Origin: Heterostelium album PN500
Lineage: Eukaryota > Evosea > Eumycetozoa > Acytosteliales > Acytosteliaceae
Assembly (NCBI RefSeq): GCF_000004825.1
Contig: NW_008805065.1
Location: forward strand, 1,922,001-1,986,000
Direction of reading: 5' to 3'
Length of the DNA stretch: 64,000 nucleotides
Positions 32,677 to 44,454 of the stretch are shown here, one piece after another; positions within the stretch are counted from its first letter, which is position 1; each line of letters starts with the position of its first letter. Made by a program: the position numbers and the translations under genes. The notes beneath the pieces were generated by a model. It did no database searches and was not told the DNA's origin. It saw only the letters and a program-made list of their open reading frames with translations.

Positions 32677-34513
32677 AACTAGTTATTATATCTATCTATC
32701 TTTTTCTTATTTTTTTATTTCTATTTTTGTTTTTAATATATATATATAAGTAAATAAATAATTATTCTTCAAAAAAACTTTTAACTAAAATAATAATAAT
32801 TAACTAACATAAATAAATATATATTATATAATTATTATATATAAAAATAAAATTACTAAATATGTATATATTTTATTTCTGGTTGTTGTGTTGTTAAAAA
32901 AATAATGGGTTTTGTTGAAATATATAAATAAATAGAGTTTAGTTTAATCACCGATGATTATTATTAATGTTGAGAAAAAAATAAAACTTGTTAAAAAATG
33001 ATTAAAATCACTATTTTTGTGTTGTAGGTTGGGTGATGTGGGGGGAAACAAACTAAGGATGGAAAAGTTTGTGCAAGAGTCTGTTTTTCGACAAAAAAAA
33101 ATGAATGATACTGAGCACAAAAAAAAATGCTAGGCTTTTGTAACTTTAATTTGCCTGAATTATTACTATTATGATTTTTTAGGTTTTTAGAAAATTTGAT
33201 TGACAAGTTTCTAACTAAAAAACCAATATTTAAATAATGATAAAACCAAACTAGGTTATCTATATAATAATAAATAATTAAATTTATATCTGAAAAAGAA
33301 ATTACAAGACCACTTTACTTTACTTTGCTTTGCAAAACTTAATTTAAAATTAAACTAATGGTGCTGTCGTTTAGTGAATGTCTGTTTGTTGTTTGTTACT
33401 GTTATTGGTGTTGTGGTGAATTGTAGCTCCGCTGTATATATGTTATTCAATCTAATGGTGCTGAGGGTTTATTCCTTTAATAAAATTTATCTACTTTTTC
33501 TATTAATTTTTTTGCATTAAATTAATAGTTTAACCTATTTAGCTGTTTGACAACTCTGAATAAAATGATAATAATAATTATAATTATAACTCTTTTTATA
33601 ATGTAATCTTATTCTTATTATCTGATAGCAACAAACTTTCTGATAGTTGTTTTAAATATTCTTTCAAAATTTATTTATAATGTAAATTTTATTGTGTGTT
33701 GTGTGTTGTTGTTTTTGTTTTGTGTCTGTTTCTGTTTGTCTGTGTTATATTATATTATATATATATATATAAAATAAATATAAATAAAAATTTAAATTCA
33801 AATTTGAAATTGAATTGAATTTGAACAAAGATGAATGGTGATATTTATGAGTAGTATTACTATAAAAATATTATAAAAATAATATTGATATTGATTCAAG
33901 ATATTGAAAAAAAAAAAAAAAAAAAATAATAATAAGAGAAATTTAAAGAAAAAAAGCTCTTTGAAAATATTTATATATTTATATGTTGAAAACAACCAAC
34001 AACACTTTTTCTCAATTTTAAATATTTCCTTTAAGGTATTATTATCATTCCACTCCACATTCTGGTATAGAGCTTATTTTTTTTTTTTGTTTTTTTTTTT
34101 TCTGGAGTTTTTTTTTAATTTTGAAAAAAATCGCACTACTGGAATGAACTTCCAGAATTTGCAAAACATAATCATAAATCATAGAAAAAAGATAGTTGTT
34201 TTATAAGATAGTATACATTTTCTTATTATACCATGATTGATTGTTATTTTAAATAGAAAAATAAATTAGAAGATATAAATGAAAAAAATTTAAAAATTTA
34301 AAAATTTAAAAAATAAACAGTTGTTTCAAAAAAAACTTTAACGATTAATTATTATTGAGTTCATTAACTAGCGATCTGATTGATTTAATTAAAATTTTTT
34401 AATTTCATTAATTTAATTACTATAAATAGATATATATTATTCATTTATAGATATTTATTTATTTATTTAATTTGTTTATTTATTTATAAAGATTATTATT
34501 TAGATAAACAAAG
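32677..34513. other. Gene-free divergent region
   Basis: AT-rich upstream region of the CDGSH-b5 gene (minus) and Arp4 (plus). It holds TAGCTCCGCTGTAT near 33425, long A and T runs, and no supported gene. Confidence 0.5.
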
Positions 34514-36233
34514 ATGTATGGTGGAGGTGACGATGTTTCTGCGGTTGTACTAGATGTCGGTACATCTTATAGTAAAGGTGGTTATGCAGGTGAAGATTCA
34601 CCAAAAGCAATATTCCCAACCGTAAGTATATCTATCTATAAAGATATCTTTCTTCAAATTCAATAGTTTGTTTATTCATATATATATGATGTGTTAAACT
34701 TATCCAAATTGGTGTTTATATTTTTTAGGATGTTGGAGTGACCTATACCTCTGGTAAAGATGGTATGGTTGGAAGTAGAGAGCAGGGAATCGGTGAAGAC
34801 CAAGACATGGATCAAGACGTTAAGAAAACATATTATATCGGTACAAACTCTATCACCTATAAACGACCACATATGGAGATACAGAATCCTTTACAAGATG
34901 GTTTAAGTATGTTGTACTTTACTTTAATAGATAGAGATTGATTAAACTATTGTTAACACACACATCCTATTCACATTTGATCTATATAATATGATGATTT
35001 GCTTATTTTACAGTTAAAGATTGGGAAGCAATGGAGAAGATTTGGAATCATGCATTCAGAGAGAGATTGAATATCAACCCGAATGAACATCCTATATTGT
35101 TGGCAGAGCCATCATTCAACACCAGACAGATCAGAGAGAAAGTTGCAGAGTTGATGTTTGAAAAGTTTCATACACCGGCATTGTTCATCTCAAAGAATGC
35201 CGTACTCACCTCTTTCGCAAGTTGTAAAGCATCGTCACTCGTTTTGGATTCAGGTGGTGGAATGACATCTATTGTACCTGTTCACGATGGTTATGCAATA
35301 AAGAATGGTAAATATATTATCATGATACATGAATGATGCTAACAATACAATTCAGATTATAACTAAACTAATCTTATCTTTTTGTTATTACTATTAATAA
35401 ACAACAACAACAACAACAACACCAAATTATAGCAATTATTAAATCCAATCTTGCAGGTAATAAACTATCTTCAGAATACTATAGAGTGTTATCACAAAAG
35501 AATATTAGGATCAATCCACATAATCTTATCAAAAAGACAGAGATTAAGCATCCGGAGTACAATGTATCGGTTATCGAGTCGCCAGAGTTGACAGAATCGT
35601 ACAGACGCTATGTATCATTAGAAACAATTAGAGATTTAAAAGAATCATCATTTAGAGTATCAAACGGTGCCGTTGGTGATGAGTATGTAGAGAATATATC
35701 ATCAAATATACTATTATAGTAGTATATATATATAAACGCTAACAAAACAAACATACAACTAATAATTACTCTTTTATTATAATAGTATAAATATTGCAAC
35801 AGTACCATACGAGTTACCGGATGGTAATTTACTGGAGGTAGGATCCGATCGTTTCCAAATACCAGAGTTGATGTTCAATCCGACGTCATTGAACGACGAG
35901 ACCAACAATTACTTGCCACTGCCCAAGATGATCTATGACAGTGTCGAAAAGTGCGATACCGACATCAGAAAGGAGTTGATTGCCAATCTCTTGTTGTCCG
36001 GTGGTAACACACTGTTCCAAGGATTCTCAGATCGTCTCTACATGGAGCTCGGTGATCTCTCACAGGCATTCGGTAAAGTGAAGTTCGTTGTGCCCAGCGC
36101 TAACGAGCGTAAATACAGTGTTTGGATCGGTGGTTCTATCTTGGGTTCACTCGGTACCTTCCAACAGATGTGGATGAGTAAATCGGAATGGGAAGAGTTT
36201 GGTCGTCCTCTAGTTGAAAAGAAATGTCCATAA
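34514..36233 (+). CDS. Actin-related protein 4 (BAF53/ACTL6 class)
   Basis: Five exons: 34514-34621, 34729-34906, 35014-35307, 35433-35682 and 35786-36233; 425 aa. It is a nuclear actin-related protein that partners actin in INO80/SWR1, SWI/SNF (BAF) and NuA4 complexes. Seen: an actin-fold start [93 protein letters not shown]; and the C-terminal VEKKCP, matching ERKCP of animal Arp4/ACTL6. IPVHDGY-type and IKSNLAG blocks also favour Arp4 over conventional actin or other Arps. The D-loop region is replaced by a short acidic stretch ([11 protein letters not shown]). Confidence 0.92.
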
Positions 36234-37254
36234 AAAATCAAAAGTAAAAAAAGTAATAATAAAAAAACTAACAAAAAAATAAAAGAAAAAAAACAAATAA
36301 ATTAACTCAACAAATAAAAGAAATCAAAATAGTATAGTATTGTTTCCATTTGAATTAAAAAAAACAACTCAACTCAACTCATATATATATATATATTGAT
36401 ATTAAATTAACACTAAATATATTATATTATTTGTACTTGATTTAACCCATTAAAACGAGATGTCAGACCCTATCAGGAGCAGGACTTTCAAATTGATTTA
36501 TTTTTGAATCAGCTTTTACTTTCTTTTTCTTGTTTTTAAAACACATCACTTTATTGGAAAGAGACTGTTTTATTTTGGGTTTTTTTTTTGTGTTTGGTCT
36601 TTGCACTTTATATTAAATCAAAAAATCTTTTTTATTTTCGTGGGTTGTTTATTTGATCAGAGTGATTCGGGTGTTTCTATTGAAAAATCTTAAATGTAAA
36701 AAGGTAAAAGTATTAAGTTCGGTGTTAGCTCGGGTGTTTGTTTGTTTGCAGAGATTTTCCAAAAAAAAATGTTTTTGGTGATTTTAACACACATCAAACA
36801 TGCACAAAATTTATTTTTATACATCATTTAAATATTTTCACCACCCTATATATTCACAGTCGACTTGATCAAAATAAAATTAATGAATGAAATGATCAAA
36901 CTCTCTGAGTACTGTGATATAAACCCTTTTTTTTGACCCACACTCTTTATTTTTGGGAATCATATTAAATTTGTACACATGTTCTACTTCTCTTTCTGTT
37001 TACTAATGATTTGATTCCATACACTAATTCAATAGTTTTACTACTTCCACTTATCAGCGAATGATGTGTGCTCCTTTAGAAAGTTGAAAAATTTAAAGAA
37101 AAGAAGAATGATACTTTTTGTCAATAATAAAAGTTGAGTTGACCAAAGAGTGTATTTTCATTCATTCTTCATAATCTAAATTATATATTCTTTTATTTAT
37201 TTATCTTTTCAACTTATTTATATTGTATATTATTTATATTTTTTATATTTAAAA
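36234..37254. other. Gene-free stretch
   Basis: Between Arp4 and the first phosphoesterase; AT-rich with a (AT)n run near 36382. Nothing else seen. Confidence 0.5.
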
Positions 37255-38784
37255 ATGATTTCACAAAAATATTTAACATTAATATTCTTTTTTATTTCAA
37301 CATTTTTATATATTTCCATAATCAATGGAGAGAATCAAAATCCTATTTATAAATATGAATCCAAACTAAAATTTAGAACCGATGGAAAATTTAAAATTGT
37401 AATATTATAAATAGTTTTTTAAATATTTAACTATTAATTAAATTATTTTTAATTTTAAATATTTAAATATTTATAACTATTATTTCTTTTCTTTTCTCTT
37501 CTAATTGTTTTAGATAATGTTTACCGATTTACATTATGGTGAATTCAATTCCTTTGACTCTTTAAATCACCAAGCTCAGAGTATGTATTATTAATGTATC
37601 AATTTTTTATTTATTTTACAAATATTAATAAAATTCCAATTTATAGATAAATTATTGGATTTCGAAAAGCCAGATTTGGTAATCCTATCTGGTGATATGA
37701 TAAGTGGATATAATAAAAACTTTTTCAATGAGTCAAGATATCATCATTCATGGGAATTATTAACTAAACCAATGAGAGATAGAAATATACCGTAAGTATA
37801 AATAAAAAATAAAAAAACAAGAATATAATTAACAAATTTTATTGATTTTTCACTATTTTTTTAGATGGGCAATTACTTTTGGAAATCATGATGCTGAAGG
37901 ATCCTATACAGGTAGTATGTTGATGGATTTAGATTTATCATACAATGGTAGTCTATCTCAACATGGTAAAGTCTATGGTGTTGGTGCTGCAAACTATATT
38001 CTACCAATAACCAATTCAAAATCAGATGACATTGCTTCACTGGTTTATATCTTTGATAGTGACAATGAAGATTGTGATGAGAATAGTTATTGGGGTTGTG
38101 TTTATAAGGAGCAAGTTCGTTGGTACGAGGAACAAAGTGAATATTATAATAAGGTAAGTAAATCGATTAATCTATTTTTTTATTAAAATCAAATAATTAA
38201 CATGTTTTGTTAAAATATTATAGACACCATCAGTTGCCTTTGTTCATATCCCACCAATTGAAGCCGTTGACCTTTGGAATGAATATGAAGTGTATGGTGA
38301 TTTCGGTGATACTCAAGCATGTTGTTATACTACCAGTGAGTCGAAATTTGTGGATACTATTGTGGAGAGAGGTGATATCAAAGCATTGTACTTTGGTCAT
38401 GATCATAGAAATGACTACCATGGTAACTACAAAGGTTTGGATCTTGGTTATGGAAGAAAGACTGGATATGGTTCATACGATCCAAAGTATCCACAGGGTG
38501 CAAGAGTGATTGAAATCGAGCAAGATCCGTTCACTCATAAAACATGGATCCGTAATGTCTTTGGTGATGTAGAGGATCAGCCATTACACAAGCCATCGGC
38601 TGATCAAGTTCCAAGAATCTGTTGCCTACCAGCGAAAGAAACACCTCTATACTGGGTGCCTTATGTTCTAGTATTTTGTTTAGTGATCATTGGATTCTCT
38701 TTGTTCCAATTCAAAAAATTATTATCGATACCATCAATGAATGATGAACCAATTTATTCAAGTGTACAAACTCATGATATTTAA
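37255..38784 (+). CDS. Membrane-anchored calcineurin-like metallophosphoesterase, copy 1
   Basis: Five exons: 37255-37398, 37514-37580, 37647-37791, 37865-38153 and 38224-38784; 401 aa. It has a signal peptide (to about residue 25), a lumenal or extracellular metallophosphoesterase domain and a C-terminal transmembrane helix (YVLVFCLVIIGFSLF) with a short tail. Metal-binding motifs are complete: TDLHYG (Asp53, His55), SGDM (Asp87), GNHDAEG (126-130), VHIP (His223) and GHDH (His274, His276). The domain arrangement resembles the purple-acid-phosphatase-28/29 and yeast DCR2 branch. Substrate unknown. It is paralogous to the gene at 41715; several stretches, for example around GHDHRNDYHGNYKGLDLGYG, are identical between them. 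Confidence 0.88.
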
Positions 38785-39138
38785 TAGTTAAAGATAACAT
38801 TAAATTTAAAAATAAATAAATAATAGTATATTCTATAATTTTAAAATTTTAATATTCGAACAATAACAATAGTTGCTAAATTGTACTTGATCTAAATATC
38901 TAAAATCAAATCCCTCATCAGGGAAGTGCACAAATCCTAGAAACAAAATATTAATCTAGATCGTTGATCCGATCAAAAGATGTCTATCCCTCATCTCACC
39001 ACTAATTTTTTTTATTTTGTTTTGTTTTTTTTTCACTAAAAATCCTTGATTGATTTGTTTCTTAAAATACCATTTCTTAAATTCAAATAATTTTATTAAA
39101 ATTATAACATATTTTATCAACAATAATATATTTTAAGA
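38785..39138. other. Short intergenic stretch
   Basis: AT-rich. CCCTCATCAGGG at 38912-38923 is a small hairpin; nothing else supported. Confidence 0.45.
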
Positions 39139-40725
39139 ATGGATTTTTGTAAAGATCATTGGGAACAACCTTTTACATTTTATTGTTCAACTTGTAAACA
39201 GTTAGTTTGTAATGAATGTATCGTCAGTACACATCAAACACATACATTTTGTACCAACAGTAAAATGAGAGTAGAAGAGGAAAGCAATCGTTTCTATATG
39301 AAAAAGATCGAATATCTTTGGAAACAATTGAAACATACAACAACAACAGTTGAATCACTCAGAAAGACAGAGACCGAGATAGCAGAGTTCTACAAAGTAC
39401 TTCACGATCTTCTCATTCAAGAGGAGCATAAGATCAAGAAACAAGTGACTTCAGAGATTGACAATGCAGTTCCGTTAGTTCTTGATTTAGTTAAAGAGAT
39501 ACAAACAACAAAACATGTCATCGAGTCAATGGGTCTGGAGATTACCAACTTAATGACAGTGGAAACAGTACAAGAAAGTAACAACAACAATGATGATACC
39601 ACTATCAGTGAGCAAGTGGAGGAAATGGTTACCGAGGAAATAGTCAGTATCAGGGTTGTCGAAGATGATATCAATAAGCTGTTTGATGCAGTTGGTCATT
39701 GTTCAAATTTAGAATCATTTTTGAAAAATGAATCATTATTTCCAAAGTCAGTTCGAGAGAGTGACAAACCAATCGACCAAAAGCAACTTATTGAATGTAT
39801 GGGATACATTACACAGCTCAAACCATCAATTTCAATCCGATTACCAATTGAGTATGAAGTAAAGTTCTCTGAACAAGCTAGAACCAGTATTGTTTCAAGT
39901 ATTCCTCAATTAAACGATTTGTATGACAAGAACAGAAAGTTTTTAGTTATTCATAAGAGTGATGGATGGATTAAGTTGGATCTTGCAAACGAAACTATAA
40001 GCAACGTTGATCCACCAACTTCAAATAGTTATTATACCCTATCAGTAAATGGGCGCACTTCTTTGATATGTGATAACTCATTATACACATTTCAAGATAG
40101 TAAATGGAAGAAAGAGTCTTTAATTAAGTCAGTTCCGAATATAACTAGTTCGTGTCACGACTCCAAGAATAACACTATTTATATATTTTATTCAGAATAT
40201 TCGCAAAATTATATGTTGAAATGGAATCTTAATGACAAGTCATCAAGTGTTTCAACATTAAAATCACATGTAAGTGGTATACCTATATTCATTGACAATT
40301 CAATATATTTTTTCAATAACTCAACCAAACAAATTCAACTTTTGGATCAAGAAAAATACACAATGGACTTACATTATTCATATGAGAAAGTAATTTCAAG
40401 AAAACTTCATTACGGTATCTATGATAGAAATCGATCAGTCTATATATCAACAAAGAAATCTATATACAAGATATCTGTTATCGATAAAACATGCACCAAA
40501 ATAACAAATCTTCCTTGTTTCCTCAATAAAAAATCAACAATTAGAATGGCATATGTAAATCAACCAAATAGTCAAATCAAAGGTGATGTCATTTATATTT
40601 TCAACATAGATCCAGAGGCAATTCATTGTTATCATATAGAATCTAACTCATGGCATATAATTAATTCATCAATCAAAAATATTCTTACACCTTTAATATT
40701 CTTTTTGAAAATAAAATTATTCTAA
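39139..40725 (+). CDS. B-box zinc finger protein (dictyostelid family)
   Basis: Single exon, 528 aa. A B-box type 2 zinc finger opens the protein: C4-x2-H7-x8-C16-x2-C19-x4-C24-x2-C27-x4-H32-x2-H35. It is followed by a long helical, probably coiled-coil region (50-150) and then a beta-rich C-terminal half with recurring short blocks (YIFYSEYSQNYMLKWNL; IYFFNNSTKQIQLLD; VYISTKKSIYKISVID), suggesting a Kelch-like propeller. No RING finger is present, so it is not an obvious TRIM ligase. Dictyostelids carry many B-box plus propeller proteins of unknown role. It separates the two paralogous phosphoesterase genes. Confidence 0.82.
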   Translation: MDFCKDHWEQPFTFYCSTCKQLVCNECIVSTHQTHTFCTNSKMRVEEESNRFYMKKIEYLWKQLKHTTTTVESLRKTETEIAEFYKVLHDLLIQEEHKIKKQVTSEIDNAVPLVLDLVKEIQTTKHVIESMGLEITNLMTVETVQESNNNNDDTTISEQVEEMVTEEIVSIRVVEDDINKLFDAVGHCSNLESFLKNESLFPKSVRESDKPIDQKQLIECMGYITQLKPSISIRLPIEYEVKFSEQARTSIVSSIPQLNDLYDKNRKFLVIHKSDGWIKLDLANETISNVDPPTSNSYYTLSVNGRTSLICDNSLYTFQDSKWKKESLIKSVPNITSSCHDSKNNTIYIFYSEYSQNYMLKWNLNDKSSSVSTLKSHVSGIPIFIDNSIYFFNNSTKQIQLLDQEKYTMDLHYSYEKVISRKLHYGIYDRNRSVYISTKKSIYKISVIDKTCTKITNLPCFLNKKSTIRMAYVNQPNSQIKGDVIYIFNIDPEAIHCYHIESNSWHIINSSIKNILTPLIFFLKIKLF

Positions 40726-41714
40726 AGTACTTTTTCCTAAATATCAAAAATTAAGTTAATTTCGAGGCTTTACTGTTTACTTCGACTATCTGTGGTTATT
40801 AAATTTAAAAATTAATAACAGATAAAGCTTGGATATCATTTGTTTTTTTTGTTATTGAAAATTCAAAAAAATAAAGATAATTAATTTTTGAAAATTAAAA
40901 ATTAAATTAAGGATATATCATTTTCTTTTCAAACCTTTTTGAATTGTTTTAGAATTTTATAATATTTATTCTCTATTCTTTACTTTCATCTCAGGTTCAA
41001 AAGAAACTTTCTTATCCTTACTTAAAAATCAAAGACTCTAGAGTATAGAAATTGTTTTAGTGAAAGATATAATAGTATTTACACTCTTTTCACTGATCAA
41101 CTTTTTTAAAGTAAAATTGGGTTCTTTCATACTTTAATAATTTTGTAAATTGTTAAACCTAAAAAATTTAAGAAATATCATATTCTTCTAATTAATGACG
41201 ATTGGTATCGATTTTTTACTCGATCATTAAGGTATTGATACTATTAAAATTGTATCGATATGTGACCTCAATCCAAATTTGAAGTTTTTTAGATTAAAAA
41301 ATTGATGAAATTCACAAAAAAAAACAAATATATGGTGCACACCACAAATTTTTGTCTTTTTCTAGATTTGAACAATTTCATTCTTTTATTCTAGAGAATA
41401 TTTGGTTTATTGTTTTGGAAATCAAGGAACTTGTTTTAAACTCATTTCTTCTATGTTTTGATAAATAACTTTTGTAAAAGAACCATTCTTGATCCTTTAG
41501 GTTTGAATAAAAATTCGATCAGACCAGCAAACTCACAGTTTTTTATCGACTACGTAGATATTGAAGTTCAAAAATGGAAATTAATTAATTTTCCATATAT
41601 GGATATGGATAAGTGTCAATGTGGCATTTTTTAATATATTTATATGTAATAATTTTAGTATAAATACTGAGATTTCCAACAATGTAAAATGTATAAAAAT
41701 TTTATTTAATAACA
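40726..41714. other. Gene-free stretch
   Basis: About 1 kb between the B-box gene and phosphoesterase copy 2; AT-rich; no coding or structural signal found. Confidence 0.5.
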
Positions 41715-43411
41715 ATGATTGTAATTTCAAATCCTATATCTGAAATAATAATTATCTTCTTCTTATTATTTGGATTGGCATTTTCAGGTGATCCAGGCCA
41801 AACCGATCTAAAATTTAGAAGTGATGGCACTTTCAAAATCGTAAGAAAATTCTATTTATTAAAACAAACTATTTTAATTAATATTTATTGAAATATTTAT
41901 TTTTCTTTTTCCAAAATAAAAAGATTATGTTTACCGATTTACATTATGGTGAAAAGACCCTTTATGATACTTTGAATATTGAAGCCCAAAGTAAGGAATA
42001 TAATAAAATAATTAGAATTATTTAAAATATAAATATTAATTTTTTTATTTTAGATAAATTATTAGATTTTGAAAAACCTGATTATGTTATGTTATCTGGA
42101 GATATGATTAGTGGTTATAATGAACACTTTTTGAATGAATCCAACTATCGTTATTATTGGGATACCCTTACCAAGCCAATGAGAGATAGAAATATTCCGT
42201 AAGTTAAACAATAATAAATAACAAAAATAAAAAATAAAAATTCTAATTTTGACAAAAAAACAATAGATGGTCAATTACTTTTGGAAATCATGATGCTGAA
42301 GTAAGTATTATTTTTATTAAATATATAAATAAATATTAATAATAATATTAAATAGGGACCTTATAACAGTGCCATGTTAATGGATTTAGATATGTCATAC
42401 AATGGTAGCATTTCTAAAAAAGGTACTGTTTTTGGTGTTGGAGAGTCAAACTATATATTACCAATCCTATCATCCAATTCCAGTGATATCGCATCATTAA
42501 TTTATATCTTTGATAGTGATAATGAAGGATGTGGTAATTTAGGAAACTGGGGTTGTGTTTACAAACAACAAGTAGAATGGTACGAACAACAAAGTGATTT
42601 TTATAACAAGGTAAATATTGTTTTAATTAATTAAAAAAAATTAAAAAAAAAACAAATAAAATATTAATTTACTTACTATTTTGTTTTAAATATATAGACA
42701 CCAGCTGTTTCATTTGTTCATATTCCACCTATTGAAGTAGTTGATCTTTGGAATAACAATGAGGTATATGGTGATTTTGGTGAATCTGCTTCCTGTTGTT
42801 ATACTACTACTGAATCGAAATTTGTTGATACTATTGTGGAGAGAGGTGATATCAAGTTTCTCTACTTTGGTCATGATCATAGAAATGACTACCATGGTAA
42901 CTACAAAGGTTTGGATCTTGGTTATGGAAGAAAGACTGGATATGGTTCATATGATCCAAAGTATACTCAAGGTGCCAGAGTATTCCTTCTTCAAGAGAAA
43001 CCATTCACCTTCAAGACATGGATCCGCAATGTCTTTGGTGACATCGAAGACCAGCCTCTCCATAAACCATCAGATCAAATTCCTATGTATTGTTGTGCTC
43101 CAGGTAATTATTAAATATAAAAAAATATAAAATATATAATGAAAATATAATATAATTATATAAAATATTAATTTTAATTTATTTAAATTACATAAAAATA
43201 ATTATTATAGAGAAATTCAATCCTAATTGGGTTATATCTATATCAATATTAGGTGCAATTCTCATTGTATTATTTGTCGTACATATTAAAACGGTAAAGA
43301 AATATCATGCTGTGAAATTAGAAATTATTAAAAAATAATAATTATATTTTTCTAATTTATTTAATATTTTAGAAAACAGCCACAACAACAATCACAACAA
43401 ATTCTAAATAA
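41715..43411 (+). CDS. Membrane-anchored calcineurin-like metallophosphoesterase, copy 2
   Basis: Exons: 41715-41840, 41924-41990, 42054-42198, 42267-42300, 42356-42610, 42698-43103 and 43211-43293, then either an eighth exon 43373-43411 (ending TNSK) or read-through to a stop at 43336-43338. It has a signal peptide (IIIIFFLLFGLAF), the same complete metal motifs as copy 1 (TDLHYG, SGDM, GNHD, VHIP, GHDH) and a C-terminal transmembrane helix after an extra intron. It differs from copy 1 by an intron at 42301-42355, splitting GNHDAE from GPYNS, and by an intron before the anchor. The 3' end is uncertain. Endolysosomal or cell-surface location is inferred from signal and anchor. Confidence 0.82.
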
Positions 43412-44454
43412 AGTATGTAACTAAAAGTGTAATCATTGATTACCGTGGCATATTTATTTAGTTTTCACCCCACAAGTTATACTGTATCACTGTCGATTCT
43501 TCGAGAGAATTTAATTTGATGATGATCATATTTAATAGGTTGACGCCACAAGGATCTCATTTTAAAAACCCAATTTACTTTCAGAAAATTATAAATTCAT
43601 TTTTTAAATTATTGGAAATTTTAAATAAAAACAATAAATATCTATCTATTTTACATCAGGTGACCTTATAAGGATAAACAAATTTTTAATAATTTTTGGC
43701 ATTAGTTAATTTATTTTGAAAAATAAAGAAAATCTTTAAAATCCAAAAAAGTTTTTCGTTTTGCGTCAGAAAGAAAAAGTAAAGGTTTTGATAGGTCGAT
43801 ATTTGCACATTAAAAATATTTTTTTAATAATTAAAAATTTAATATTTTTTTTAAATCGGGACTATATTATTCTTTAAGTACTTGTATTAATTTTTTATTT
43901 TATTATTTTTAACAAGATTTATCTTGAAGATGTTAACAAATATATATAATAATTTTTTTTTCTTATTTGAACCTAATATTTGAAAATTTTGATTATTTAT
44001 TTTTGATTTAATTTAAAGATAGTTACTATTTTTTTTATCACTATTAAAGGTCTTGCAGGACTATGGAAGTAATGATTAATGTTAACAAATTGATTTTATT
44101 GTTTGGTTGCCATGTAACATCTTTCATGTGGTTAAAGCTTGAAATTTAATTATTGGAAATTGATGTTTTTTTAATGTTAATTTTTTGCAAACTATTAACT
44201 TTATTTATTATCTAATTTTTTTTTGATAGACTATTATGATACATTCATATATAATAATAATAAAACATTGTTTATATATAATTTAGTTTGTTAGGTAGTT
44301 AAGTAAAGTTTGTTTGTTTTCTATTCAATCAAGTTTAGTTTGTTTGTCAATATATTTATTTTATCAAAGAAAGAGAAGAAGAAGAAGAAGAAGAAGAGGG
44401 AGGTAGTAGCAACAGTTTTACATTTATTTTTATGCTGGTTTTGTTACTAAAACC
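43412..44454. other. Gene-free stretch upstream of smarcal1
   Basis: AT-rich; a GAA repeat (44371-44397) lies about 60 nt before the smarcal1 ATG. No gene seen. Confidence 0.5.
44371..44397. repeat. GAA trinucleotide run in the smarcal1 leader
   Basis: AAGAGAAGAAGAAG and onward, about seven GAA units in the presumed 5' leader. Confidence 0.7.
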
